Below, one piece after another: positions 45,899-56,861 of a stretch of 64,000 bases of DNA; the first letter of the stretch is position 1; each line of letters starts with the position of its first letter. The notes beneath the pieces were generated by a model. That model had not been told where the DNA came from and did no database searches. It worked only from the letters and a program-made list of their open reading frames with translations. The DNA comes from Diphasiastrum complanatum (taxonomy: Eukaryota; Streptophyta; Lycopodiopsida; Lycopodiales; Lycopodiaceae): contig CM055094.1 of NCBI GenBank assembly GCA_029204225.1, positions 8,661,234 through 8,725,233 on the forward strand. Reading direction: 5' to 3'. The translations under genes and the position numbers were made by a program.

Positions 45899-46371
45899 GG
45901 CTCTTTGGTCGGTAGGTTTTGTGAGCCAGATATCAGGATGATCTTAACTGCGGAATCGTGATTCTGTAGAACGATACAATTATATTCCCAATCGTGAAGC
46001 GCTTGCAATGTTCTTAGCCACGGCCTACCTAGTAGGACACTGTAACATTGGAGAGAATCAAGCAAGTCCAAGACTACAAAATCTAGCACGAAACCGATTT
46101 CGGCTACTTTGGTATGCACTTCGTTGGCTATGCCTAATGGTTTTACACTAGACTTGTCAGCTAGTCGGATCATAAAAGGGGCATTTACCATACGATTAAG
46201 CCCCCATTCGTCATATAGCTTGGAAGAAATGATGTTCACTCCTGATCCTCCATCGACTATGGCTGATTCATGTGGAAGCCCTTGATGCGTTACGTGGTTG
46301 GCATCTTTCTCCCATCCTACCCCTACTTGGTGGACTTGTTGTGATCCATCTACCTCTACATCTGGCACCAA
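45874..46371 (-). pseudogene. Ty3/gypsy-type retropepsin (gag-asp protease) fragment
   Basis: A 165-codon frame. Residues 36-48 (SAIVDGGSGVNII) are the retropepsin active-site loop in the DGG form often seen in plant gypsy proteases. Residues 66-78 (FMIRLADKSSVKP) are the flap-side strand, and 113-119 (LLGRPWL) is the conserved LLGRPWL motif. The family cuts the Gag-Pol polyprotein. No gypsy RT, RNase H or integrase follows within the window: the next frames are unrecognised. The element is a fragment or non-autonomous. Its 5' part ends near 46380, where AT-rich DNA begins. Confidence 0.8.
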
Positions 46372-46380
46372 ATTGGTAGG

Positions 46381-47178
46381 GTGTGCTTAGAACACCATTG
46401 CGAGTTGAGTGGGTAATATTGCGAGGTTCTCTTTAAGGAATATCGAAAATAGTGAAAAAAAAATGCATCAAATAAAAATAACATGTTTTTTGTGCAAGCT
46501 ATTTTTTAAAACACATATTTATTCTCACCATTTACAAATCACATATTTTCAAAAGTAAAGTTGCTAGAATTTATATAATTTTTAGCAGTTAAAATATTTT
46601 TGCTAATAACAAATTCCAAAAAAATTAAAAACTATGCAAAAATTGTTAGATCATTCAAACGAGATTAATTCAATTTTAAAATTAGTCTATAATTTGCATT
46701 TTTAAAAGACTTCAATGTTTTAGAAACACACTAAAAACAAATCTTATGTTTAAATGAATAAATTTTATATCGTCTTCAAAAATATTACATTCTTTAAACT
46801 GCTAATGTTTGTTATAAATCAAAAAATAATATCATTTACAACATTTATTAATAAAATTCTTATATAAAATATGTGCAAGACAATAAAATTTATAAATATG
46901 TAAAAAGTAATTTACATTGTAGTATATTCAAATTTTATTCTAATGCTACTATGACATGACCATATTTATGATTACTATAAAGAAATTTTTTTACTATAAC
47001 AAGATTATCTTAATATTGATTTCATAAAACTCACACTTATTCACACAATAATGGATACAAAGCAATTGTTATATTGAATAATATTTGTTCAATACAAATA
47101 TTCAAAAGGCCTTGAAATGTATCAAATTAAGATATTCTAAATATCTAAAAAGGCATCTTTTTCGGCCATTTTATCCTC
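46381..47178. other. Very AT-rich intergenic DNA
   Basis: No open frame or RNA gene. Composition is strongly AT-rich up to the methyltransferase-like fragment. Confidence 0.6.
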
Positions 47179-47683
47179 TTAGGATGCAATAACTTCATTT
47201 GAAAGATTTGCCTCTTCATCAAAAGTATTTTCATCGGCTAAACCTCCCAATTCAGCTTCCTCACAATGAATCGGAGGCATGGGCTCCAAAGATGCGCTTT
47301 GAAATTTATCATTCAAAGCAAGAGCCCGACATCCAACCTCCTGATCTTCGTCTGGAAGCTCACGCAGAGCCACCACATGCATTTCAATATACCGCGCTTG
47401 GATTTCATCAAGTTCCAGGGCTACACAATTTCTTCGGGATTTTACAGCACATAATGCCGTAGTACCTACATAAACCGATGCATTTTTATCACTCATATTC
47501 ACAATAATATTTGAAAAATAAATCAATGTTAAAAATGTAACGACAATTTTTAATACATGTTCCAACAAATAGATCCAGTAGCCATTCATCTTGGTTTGAA
47601 AATAAGGTAATCAACCTATTTATTAGGTGTTGAGGCTTTTGGTAAGGGTTGACAAGAGCGTGAGACCCCTCAATATGCCTCAA
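47179..47683 (-). pseudogene. DNA N4/N6-methyltransferase (PF01555-like) C-terminal fragment, two exons
   Basis: Minus strand. The upstream piece (47683 to about 47566) reads NPYQKPQHLINRLITLFS and then LLDLFVGT, matching the conserved QKP helix and motif I (D-P-F-x-G-x-G-T) of beta-class DNA methyltransferases. After about 100 bp with a GTATTA donor and a TATGTAG acceptor, the downstream piece (about 47478-47179) continues with TTALCAVKSRRNCVALELDE, the following helix and strand that bind AdoMet. An acidic C-terminal tail (EEAELGGLADENTFDEEAN) ends at TAG 47179. The N-terminal catalytic half, including any DPPY/SPPY motif, is not visible upstream. The enzyme would methylate adenine-N6 or cytosine-N4 in DNA; which one cannot be read here. 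It could be a true gene end with distant exons, or a pseudogene. Confidence 0.72.
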
Positions 47684-49458
47684 TCTTCGTTATTTCAAAT
47701 TACTTCCAGTTACATGATAGTCAAAATGCGATAGAGTGAAAAAAGTCTGCGGAGGACAAAATATCGACATGAAGACATAACCTAACTTAAAATAAACCAG
47801 AGTTGATCTGAGATATCGATACGGCGTATCGAGTTCCTTGTTCAATACATTAAGGCCAAGCAATGACATACCATATGAAGAAGCGTAAATGTAAGGGTGC
47901 CACTCAAGCTTCATGAACTTAAAAAAAACCCTAAACAAATATAGAAACATACATTTTGAACTAAAATAAGATTTATTAGGCAAACTGTTATGATTATTTA
48001 TTAGGCAAACTGTCATTCTTCCTACTCTCATTATGACTATATTTTTTATTCTAATACTCTCGTTTTCATTCCTCGTGTGGAAAAATTTTCTTTTTTTGTG
48101 TTCTTTTTTTTATGTTGGGGTCAGTGTTGCAACATATCTTACTCTTTAGATGGAACAATTCTCATAGCATCAATGCTACACATCTCTGGTCAACATAGGA
48201 TGCCAATAAATAGAGAATAATTGGTTAGTGCCTGGCAGTGATTGTCCAATTGTGGGCTACCAGTCATATCAACATGTTCTTCTGCCATAATTGAGTCTCA
48301 ACTGAGGTGATAGTAATACAAGGGAATTGACACGAGTACTCACTCTCTCAGAAGAAAGCACAGAAATGCACAATAGTTTGATTTTACTAACCAACAAAAA
48401 TAGAATTTGAAGCAAGTCTGATTTAGATAAAAAAATCATGAAACGTCTCAATAGTAGACAGAATGTTGCCTGAGATGTCTGCTGCCCCAGATCAGTGACC
48501 CAAAAAAGGGACGAAAGGATGGGAAAACAAAACATCTGCTTTAAACAAACTACAATTTTGATGTTTTCAGACAGCCTCTTGATTTGTACCTTTCCAGCTC
48601 TATGATTGCCCTAAGCCAACTTTTGTAGTGCACCCTGAGCGCAATTCAGCAAGGAAGAATCTGCAGACCAATGTGCCTCTAAACAGCTGGCTGGTAACAA
48701 TGATTGCTACATCAAGTTTCAAATAATTTTCTGCAGGTACAAGGTCTCGAATCTCAGTAGAACAAATCCGATTTGAAAGAGCAATTTTTTGCAAACCTAT
48801 AGTAGATTTGGCAGCTTCTGTAGTGTTCGTTTGATAGGTAGAAAACCCTAGTAGCGCCAGACCGCAGGCAAAAATAACACTTTTTTGGCAAATAAAAGGC
48901 TGGTTGTCAGTGATTGTTGGCAGCCAATCATGCCTTCAATTGCAAATTCTTCTTCTGGCAAATCCGCTGCAACCCACGACGAGATGACTGCCACGTTAAA
49001 AAAAAATTAGCAATTATTTGGTTCTAAATTATATTAGCCATTCAAAAAGAATAAAATAAGCATCTAGAGATTCTTTTTAAAAAACATACCCTTGTAGGAG
49101 ATATGATGAAAGACACCTGAATGGTCGCTTAATCTCCGTGAAAATCACCCAAATCTTGATAGAAAAGAAAGAGCAATAACCTAAGCGCACGATCCAAATC
49201 CTTAAGAAGCGAGTATGACAAATGAGCTTAACAAACGTATTTATAGCTTTTGGTGTCATGATTACTTTTTAAAAGTAACCGTAATAAATATATTAAATAT
49301 TGATATGGTAAAAAAATTTGGTGACACATAATCATTACATTTTTGCTTGGGATTCTATATAAGGGGTGTATGCCATTGTGCATGTTATTTAAGCTCTTCT
49401 GGTAGTATGTCTAATTAGACTCACTAAACAAGGTTTGGATTCCTTTTTTCGTTACAAT
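47684..49458. other. Intergenic or intron; one weak exon candidate
   Basis: No recognised domain. On the minus strand, 48800-48600 has an acceptor-like CTACTATAG and an open frame (containing IVTSQLFRGTLVCRFFLAEL) ending at a stop, with a donor-like AAAG/GTACAA just after. It might be a missed exon of the methyltransferase-like gene but shows no known motif. Confidence 0.35.
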
Positions 49459-50530
49459 GTCTCATTCCATCGGGCAGTCCAATAAAATTACTTCTTTGTC
49501 TACTAATTCCCATATCTCCATTGATGGTTTGCCAAGTTCCGAAGATGATACAATAGAAGGCTTGATTGATGTGTCTAGTGAAAATCATCTTTAATTGAGG
49601 GTCTTTTAGATTTTTCCTCTTATGAGAAATGCCACAAAAATATTGAGGATTGTGAGGTTAGTCATTCCATTTCTCAAGATTTTGTGTCTCCCTCTCCATC
49701 ATATAGAATATTTTCTCCATCCGAGAGGGTGAATACAGGGGAAAAACAAAATGGATCTCAAACAACAGGATTTGTGCGAAGTCCAAGAGATTCATCAAAC
49801 AATCACATTGATATTAATTTGGAATCAGGGTCACTTGAATTTTCATTTGTTTCCTCATCCCCTTTCCATCGTAGAAGAAGAGCGTTTGGTAGAGAGAGAA
49901 AATCTTTTCTTATTTCAGATCAAAATATCAATAAAACATTGCATTATAGTTGTAGTGTATCAAATTGTTTGTGCCGGTTAGAAAAAAGAGATTGAAGTCT
50001 TTTATCTTGGTTTGGACCCTGATGGTCAAGATGTCTATTTGTCAACATGTATATAGTTCCTTGCCTAAGAAAACAATTTGAATATACTCATGTTTCTTTG
50101 TCGTAAAGCATTTCAGGTTGTTCTTAGTCTGGATAATAATTGTTTGCATGATATTGCATATCGTATTGAGAAAACCAATTATATTAGAATGCCTCTTCAA
50201 AAGCCCAGCATGCTCTCTCGTGAATGGAAAGACATTTACGTCTTCATTGTGAAGTGATGCCTACAACTGGCCGACTTTTCGGAAAGGGGATGTCCAAGAA
50301 GCGAAAGTAAAAAAATAGCCCACATACAAGTGTGTTGCAATTCGAGGAAGTGGATAGTCTTGTGTATGATTTCAAGCTCACAAGGATTGGGCGCCTTCAA
50401 AAATCAACTATTGTGATTTTAAAACAAAAAATTCTTGCAACTCCTTCCCTTGAACAAACTTCTACTGGTCCAAGTAGGCGCATACGTTCAAAAGCAAAAA
50501 CAACCACAGTAAGATCAATAGTGAGCTTTT
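49459..50530 (+). pseudogene. Unrecognised gene-like sequence (possible relative of the 12.4 kb pseudogene)
   Basis: Plus-strand coding-like pieces: ATG 49459 to a stop at about 49592 (with IDVSSENHL near its end); 49600-49995, a Ser/Arg-rich 103-plus-codon stretch; about 49990-50260 (YLGLDPDGQDVYLSTC, later RKAFQVVLSLDNN); and 50264-50530, ending in a basic tail (RRIRSKAKTTT). The opening segment (VDVSNENMW in the 12.4 kb pseudogene, IDVSSENHL here) and the basic end suggest the two are related, but this is weak. It is cut at about 50540 by a copia gag fragment. No known domain recognised. Confidence 0.4.
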
Positions 50531-50539
50531 TAATTTGCT

Positions 50540-51072
50540 CATTACTCTACATGTGCAACCTCTCTATGGTGGATATAATAGTATCGGTGCTATTAGATGT
50601 AGAGGCGGAAGCATCATCGTATAGCTTATCCTTACGTTTGGCTCTTCGTTCCTTTCTGTGTCTTCGTTCTTGGTCGAAATTATCATAGTCCAAACTAGTG
50701 CTTTCACTATCATTGACTCTCTTATGGCATCCGCGCAAGATTTGTCTTCTTAGAGTTAACATTCTAGAAGTAGACTTGGATTCATAAAGCTTCTATAATG
50801 AACCCCAAGCATCCTTTGATGAAGTACTCTTACCAACTTCCTTGAGAAGGTCATTGATAACATTCATCTTCATCATGTGTAGAGCCTTCTTGGCCCTCTT
50901 GTCATACCTCATTTGATCTTGTTGTGTTGCTGGTCTCTCCTCCAAACCTACAACAATATCCAAAACATCATTCATCTCAAGAAGTGATTCCATCCTCACT
51001 TTCCACAATGACTAGTTACTTGAGGTAAGCCTATCATTGGCTTCCAACATGACTCCACTTGATGTAGCCATG
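50540..51072 (-). pseudogene. Element I: N-terminal copia gag fragment
   Basis: Minus strand from ATG 51072: MATSSGVMLEANDRLTSSN, an in-frame stop where Tyr/Trp is usual, then SLWKVRMESLLEMNDVLDIV and KDAWGSL, followed by KLYESKSTSRMLTLRRQIL and an Arg/Ser-rich end. The rest of the element is missing beyond about 50540. Confidence 0.8.
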
Positions 51073-51649
51073 TAGCAATGACTTGATCCTATCTTTCAAC
51101 CTGTTTCAATGCACAAACCACTACTTTGAACAACATCAAATGTTTTCAAAAGGAAATAACAAAGATATGAAACTTCTCAATTCTCTTCTAGCACTTCTAC
51201 CAAGCAAATCAACATATATAATAGTGAAATCTTGATCAACCTATGATCTATCCTCAATCTGATGACTCTTGTCACTTCCTAAGATTGAAACACACTCAAA
51301 TGAAGTTCAGCAACCTCACAATCTAGAGATCCAATCAAAATTAGGATTTTAACAAAATCACAAAAAATTGAATATTTTAAAATTTACATCCAATTGCCTA
51401 AAACTTGATATGCAATCTTGTAGCCATCAGTCTTAAAATCGGCCAAATCCAACATGAATTGTGAGAAATCGGAATTGATCAAGAATATAACCCTAAATAG
51501 AGTTTTGATCTACAAAAGATCCAATCTACATATGAAACTCAATTTTGTTGTAGAATCCAATCTAGCATGCTCTAGCATTGATATCTTCTCCAAATCATTG
51601 ATAGATGTGATTGCCTCCTTCATAATCTGAAACACAAGCTCTGGTACCA
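51073..51649 (-). other. Element I leader and PBS
   Basis: The PBS TGGTACCAGAGC is on the minus strand at 51649-51638, one base different from the usual TGGTATCAGAGC. The remainder is untranslated leader up to the gag ATG. Confidence 0.7.
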
Positions 51650-51972
51650 TGTGAAAGTTTTCAGATCAATTAAGATCCGAATCTACAAAATGATCTTGGG
51701 TTAGAAAGACAACATATCACCAATCTTGCCAATATAAAAAAATCAGCATCCACTCTAAGAATAGGATGCAAACTCTAATAGATCTTGATCAAACATGAAC
51801 CAAAACATAAAATGATGTTGCTATCCATACAATAACAATAAGCTACTATATTTCACATGTGTGGATCTAAACATAACATTTATTGAGCATTCTACACATA
51901 TAATTACAAGATATCACAAGTATAGTGCACCAATGGATAGTAGAACCGAAGAGAACCATGTATAAGCATGAG

Positions 51973-52055
<83 letters not shown>

Positions 52056-52342
52056 TCCCATGAGTTCCATCCTTTTATAACAGGTCCAAATCCTAAATTG
52101 CAATTTGTTTCCCTTCATAATGAAAATCCCTACTATTTTTGGGACTAGATTCAATGTAATTTTCAAATTTGAATATACTAAAACTCGACTTCTACATTTT
52201 TCACACTTTCAAAAAGTGTTTATTCAAATACTTTTAGACTAATATAACTTTGAAAAAGACTCTAAGTCTAATATGAAATTGGCCTCAAATGCCAAATAAA
52301 CAAATGTAGCAAATATGACTAAACTAGTTGAAAACTTTCACA
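51650..52342 (-). repeat. Element I 5' LTR
   Basis: 693 bp, starting (minus) TGTGAAAGTTTTCAACTAG at 52342 and ending AAAACTTTCACA at 51650. It contains a TATAAAAGG-like promoter (minus, about 52070-52080) just upstream of a (GA)n tract. It is the same family as 60665-61311 and 17848-18075. Confidence 0.9.
51975..52052. repeat. (GA)n microsatellite inside the element I LTR
   Basis: About 78 bp. In the related LTR at 60.99-61.01 kb the same position holds only a short interrupted GA stretch, so the tract expanded after the LTR families split. Confidence 0.95.
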
Positions 52343-52589
52343 CATTTTTCTATTATTTTTACTTTCTCCGATTGCCTTTTAGATTTGCATCGCATCCATC
52401 TAATTTTCGTTTTGATCCCGATTTGGTCCTAATCCTAGATCGTTTTCATTTCGGTTTGATCCCCATCCAGATCCATTATCTGATAGACAAAACACAAAAA
52501 ATACCTACAAAAATATCTGAGGAATAAGAAAATGAAAAAGACAAAAAACAACTGAAAAAGAAAAGTCCAAAAATAGCCTCACCTTTCCG

Positions 52590-52850
52590 TTCCATTGTAT
52601 GCATCTGAGATATGGTAGGCGATTATCCACTCCGGATCTCCCCGATCTTGAAGAATTCGTCAACGTACCGATCAAGATACTCCACGAACCAATTGACGTC
52701 GAACCACCCCCAATGGATAATCCAAGGCCGTTTGTACCCCACGCAGTCCGGAACTTCCCCATCGACCTTTCGAGGTTTTATGGCAAGGGAGATCTGCGAC
52801 GCTTTCTTCATATCTACACCCAAGCATGTGGGCTTATGGAGATGATAGTT
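52590..52850 (+). other. Unrecognised coding-like fragment joined to element K gag
   Basis: Open on the plus strand (MHLRYGRRLSTPDLPDLEEF, then Pro-rich, then FPIDLSRFYGKGDLRRFLHI). GC-richer than its neighbours. Not recognised; a gag-like domain of a different retroelement is a guess. It meets copia gag at about 52850. Confidence 0.35.
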
Positions 52851-54060
52851 TGCAAGAGAGTGAAAAAAGTCCAAGTACTTTTATTTTGAGAGTAAAAGCA
52901 TTGAATGATGAGTTGGCTTGTAGTGATGAGAGCATTAAGGAAAGAGAGCTTGTTCAAGTTATTCTTAATGGATTTTTGGATGCTCAAGCTAACATTGTTC
53001 AAATTCTTGCTATTCAAAAGACTTTACCAAGTTTGATTGATCTTCAAGAGATCTTGATCAATGAAAAATATAGACTTCAAGCAAGAGGTGGATCTTCATC
53101 ATCATCTCAAGTTGGAGAGGAGACTATGTTCATCAAGGGCAAATTTAAGGGCAAAAGCAAAAGTGGTCTAAAGGGCAAGATCAAGGGGAGTCTTCTTCAA
53201 ATGGCAAAAAGAAAGATAGATCAAAGCTCAAGTGCTTCTATTGTGGCATCAAAGAACACTTTGCAAGTGAGTGCTACAAGAAGAAGAGAGATCAAGGAGA
53301 CAAGCAAGGTAATCTTACTCTTGATGAGGATGGTTTAGATGTTTAAAATACAAATGATGATGCTTTTGTGATGTCTTCATGTATGCTTGCTAATGATGGA
53401 GATCTAGATACATGGTGGATTGATAATGGAGCAAGTTCACACATGACTTTTCACAAAGAGTACTTCACTTCTTTGTTGGCATATGGAGATGACAAGAGGG
53501 TGATCTACACGGCCAATGATGGTGAGTGTGCAATCAAAGAGATTAGCACAATTCCTATTTCTCTCTCTACAAATAGGAATGTTCATTTGGAGAATGTTTT
53601 GTTCATTCCATCTAAAACCAAGAATTTGCTTAGTGTAAAAATAATGTTACCTTTTTGCTAGTCTATGTGGATGATATTATCTTGAGTGGTGGACACAATC
53701 AAGATGTGCAAGATATCAAGGAATTTGAGGTGCATGATCTTGGTAACTTGCATTACGTAAAGGAATAGAAGTGATTAGATCTTCTCAATCTACTTTCATT
53801 TGTCAAGAAAAGTATGCTAATTCTATTCTATAAATATTTCATATGGTAGATGCAAAAGCTTGTGATACACCTATGGAGTCTCATGTAAAGTTAACTATAA
53901 GAGGTAATGAAAGATCCTCCAAGGACATTACTATAGGAAGCTAGTTGGTTCACTCATCTATCTAACCATTACAAGACCAGATCTAAGTTAATTTGTTGGA
54001 AGATTGAGTCAATTCATGATTTTGTAGATTTGGATCTTAATTGATCTGAAATCTGTCACA
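52851..54060 (+). pseudogene. Element K: internally deleted copia element (gag-protease-RT scraps-LTR end)
   Basis: Gag from LRVKALNDELACSDESIKER (about 52885) through a frameshifted zinc knuckle (CFYCGIKEHFASEC in a second frame, about 53237-53278), then protease WWIDNGASSHMTFHKE (about 53415; the catalytic D-S-G is D-N-G), then VLFIPSKTKNLLSV. A deletion at about 53640 removes integrase and most of RT and joins VTFLLVYVDDIILSGG (YVDD 53664-53675). The connection region (SLIYLTITRPDLS) ends about 54000, followed by 45 bp resembling the 3' end of the element I LTR (54016-54060, ending CTGTCACA). Confidence 0.82.
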
Positions 54061-54109
54061 AAATGCAGATGGGTTTTGATTGTCAAATGTCTAGGAAAAT
54101 TTTTGGTTT

Positions 54110-54690
54110 TCACTGTTGGCGAGTCAGCCACTAACGAGTCTGATGGTGAGTCAGACAGGCGATTCAGAACTTTTTGACTAGCCGAGCTACCTATTCTGGA
54201 AAAGTGACAAGTCAAATGGAGCAAGTGGCGAGTCAGACAGGCGCGAGTTAGCATACAACTTTTGACTCATGGTAGATCAAGTACTGTGCTAGTTGTTGTA
54301 CTGATGGCGAGTCAAAATATTGAATGATCAGAGAGAAATCTCTGTTGGCGAGTCATACCGCGAGTCAAAGAAAAAGACGAGAAAATCAAAATTGGCGAAA
54401 AATTTAAAATGGCGAGTCAGATGGCCAGTCAGACAATTTGACTCGCCGACTTCCAAAATGATAGCTCTGAGATTGCTAGTCACTCTGTGCAGATGGCGAG
54501 TCAAATGGACAAGTAAAAATAAAAAAAAATTAGGTTGGCGAGTCAGGCTTCTGTTGGAAAGTCAGGCGCGAGTCAGAGATTTGACTTGCCGAGAGTACAA
54601 GATAGAGCCTAATGTCTGTTTAGCTCACTGGAAAAGTGGCGAGTCAGGAAGACAAGCAAAAAGTGAAAAAAAATCTATAAGCGAGTCAAA
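54110..54690. repeat. Block rich in GCGAGTCA / TGACTCGC
   Basis: About a dozen copies of GCGAGTCA or close variants on the plus strand and a few inverted copies (TGACTCGCCGA near 54440) in about 580 bp, separated by unequal spacers. The unit contains TGAGTCA-like sites when preceded by T (GGTGAGTCAGA at about 54146), resembling GCN4/AP-1-type bZIP half-sites. It may be a degenerate minisatellite or regulatory part of an unrecognised LTR. Confidence 0.75.
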
Positions 54691-55385
54691 AATCTGTCAA
54701 AATGCAGTAAAAATTCAAGCAAAATGCAAACAAAGACCCATCTAAGAGTAGCTTAATAACATCTCTCCGACAACGACATCAAAAAATCTTGGACCCTTTC
54801 TGTGCCTCCCTAATCGATGTGATCAAGAGGGCAAAGATAGGGTTTGGATCTTCAACTGGTTAAGTTGTCGTATAGTAGCAGGATTCGATCCAATGGGGAG
54901 GGGGTTAAGCTACAGATCTAAATGGGATCTAAGCCTACCAAGGGTGTCAATCTTGGTGTTGGATCTAGAAGTGGAATGGCTTAGATGAGGGGTGAGATTT
55001 CTTCCTATCTTCTTGGCTCTTTTGGAGTTTTTGGTCTATCTTTGACCCTCTTCTTTGATCTTGGTTTTTTGGGATATCTAGGCTTCTTAAACTTTAGATC
55101 TTCTTCTCTTGAGGCTTATCTTCTCAAGGGAGGGGAGCAATGGAAGGAAATCCTACCTATGGATCTTATTGACCACTCCAAATAGATTTCTAAGACTTAT
55201 TTTGCAAATGTGTGATTTTGTGAATTGATGGATGAAAGCATGAGCTAATGATCATTCTAGAATGTCATAGCATGATTAAACAATTATATTCAAGCATTCA
55301 TTCATCCACAAACAATTATACAATAGCAAAATAGGAGGGTTTCACAAAGTAATAAAAATGGAGGAGGAGGCCTCTCTTCTCTCTC

Positions 55386-55442
<57 letters not shown>

Positions 55443-55929
55443 CAATCTCTATTCTTAACAATGAAAAGTGAATCAAACGTCACAAAGCTAGAGTTAGGGT
55501 TTTTGGTTCAGCCCAAAAAACCATGTGCCATAAGAACTTGACTATTTTAAAAAGTTATAAACCAAATTGCATTTTTAACTACTTTGGGTCCTTTCTTATT
55601 TTTGGCCCATTGGAGTACAGATCTAATTGTACTTCTCGTGCCATTGGCTCACGAGTACAGTGCACCTTCTAAGGGTGCCTGATGTTATTGTACAAATAGA
55701 TTCAAGTCATTATGCCGACTCGGCTGTGAGATTTTTTTATGCTCAGTCTTAAACAAATCGTTCAAGTAATGAGCATCATGAAAAATCGAAGGCCGACTTC
55801 ATATTTTTGGACCTTCGCATTTTTTTCCTTTTCTTTTTGCCTTAACAATTTTTAGGCGCCTTCATCTTTCTCGACCCTCGACTAAAGCTATCAAAGGAAC
55901 AATCTCCTCAAACTGAGACAAAAAAAGAG
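54691..55929. other. Intergenic, with one CT-rich microsatellite
   Basis: No gene seen. A (TC)n tract lies at about 55377-55439. The frame at 54985-55185 is hydrophobic but has no recognised domain. Confidence 0.5.
55377..55439. repeat. (TC)n microsatellite
   Basis: About 63 bp with one interruption (GTCTC). Confidence 0.95.
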
Positions 55930-56163
55930 GAGATGAAGCACTATTCGTTTCAATCCATCATCAACTCATTGATGTACGCAATGATCTACACGCGACCAGA
56001 CCTTGCATATCCGATCAGTACACTCAGCCAGTTCCTGTCAAATCCAGGCATAAATCATTGGAAAGCGCTAACAAAGGTCATGAAGTACATCCAAGCAACG
56101 AAAACTCTTAGCATTTGCCACGAAGGCAGCCAAACTGCCAAACTATCTCAACATAGTATATGA
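55930..56163 (+). pseudogene. Copia RT connection-domain fragment
   Basis: A 76-codon frame with SFQSIINSLMYAMIYTRPDL and STLSQFLSNPGINHWKAL, the signature region between copia RT and RNase H. It is a different family from elements C to F (AMIYTRPD against TICTRPD). Isolated: no RNase H motif follows. Confidence 0.85.
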
Positions 56164-56199
56164 AAAAAAAAACAATGACGATTTTATCCTTCAGATGAT

Positions 56200-56442
56200 A
56201 TGCTTAACCTTCCAAAACTTGACTCAACTAAAACATTTGTAAAAATCACCTCCGAATCACAAGTGGTTAAAGCTATACTATCACATTTGAAAGTAGACGA
56301 CTTACGGAAACAGTTTCTTGAATTCATTGGAACGAATAACAATGACAGCCTAAGTCAGGTAAAGTCTTATGATAAACCCACACTTTATGCCACTAGTACA
56401 AATAGAGATGAAAATCAAAACATACCTCAATGCACGATTTAA
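56200..56442 (+). other. Unrecognised 80-codon frame
   Basis: Follows the RT fragment on the same strand. Hydrophilic, with no recognised motif. Its end overlaps the 29-bp minisatellite. It may be decayed retroelement sequence. Confidence 0.3.
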
Positions 56443-56502
56443 TTAAAAACATACCTCAATGCACGATTTAAGTAAAAACATACCTCAATGCACGATTTAG
56501 GT
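56417..56502. repeat. 29-bp minisatellite, three copies
   Basis: Unit AAAACATACCTCAATGCACG.. starts at about 56417, 56446 and 56475 with almost no variation. Confidence 0.92.
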
Positions 56503-56861
56503 AGCCATTGCGTGTGAAACCTAAGCCGCTTCCCGATTCCGCATTGCTATTGAAACTCGGTTTGATATTTGCCTTTGCATTCACAGATTGCTTGATAGGC
56601 AACAAGATCAGAGGAAAAACAAGTTCAGAACATTGTCACAGGTCGTTGTGGGAAAAATCAGCTTATGAAGCTTATGATAGGTGTGGCAGGCCGCAAACAA
56701 GTCGCTGCAGGTCTGAAACAGCTCGCAGGTACAGTAGGGCCTTGTAAATGGCTGCAAATGGAGCAGACAGAGCAGCCGCAGATCACCACAGGCAGAGGGC
56801 AAGGCAGCAAGAGCTGCAGAGCTGAAGCCACGTGGCAGGCCCTTATAGGTCACAGGCAAGC

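Noticed and set aside
47199-47462. Plus-strand frames opposite the methyltransferase fragment
   Set aside because: The minus strand carries the recognisable motifs; the plus frames are antisense shadows.
56417-56502. Possible CRISPR-like array
   Set aside because: Only three head-to-tail copies with no unique spacers, in plant nuclear DNA; it is an ordinary minisatellite.
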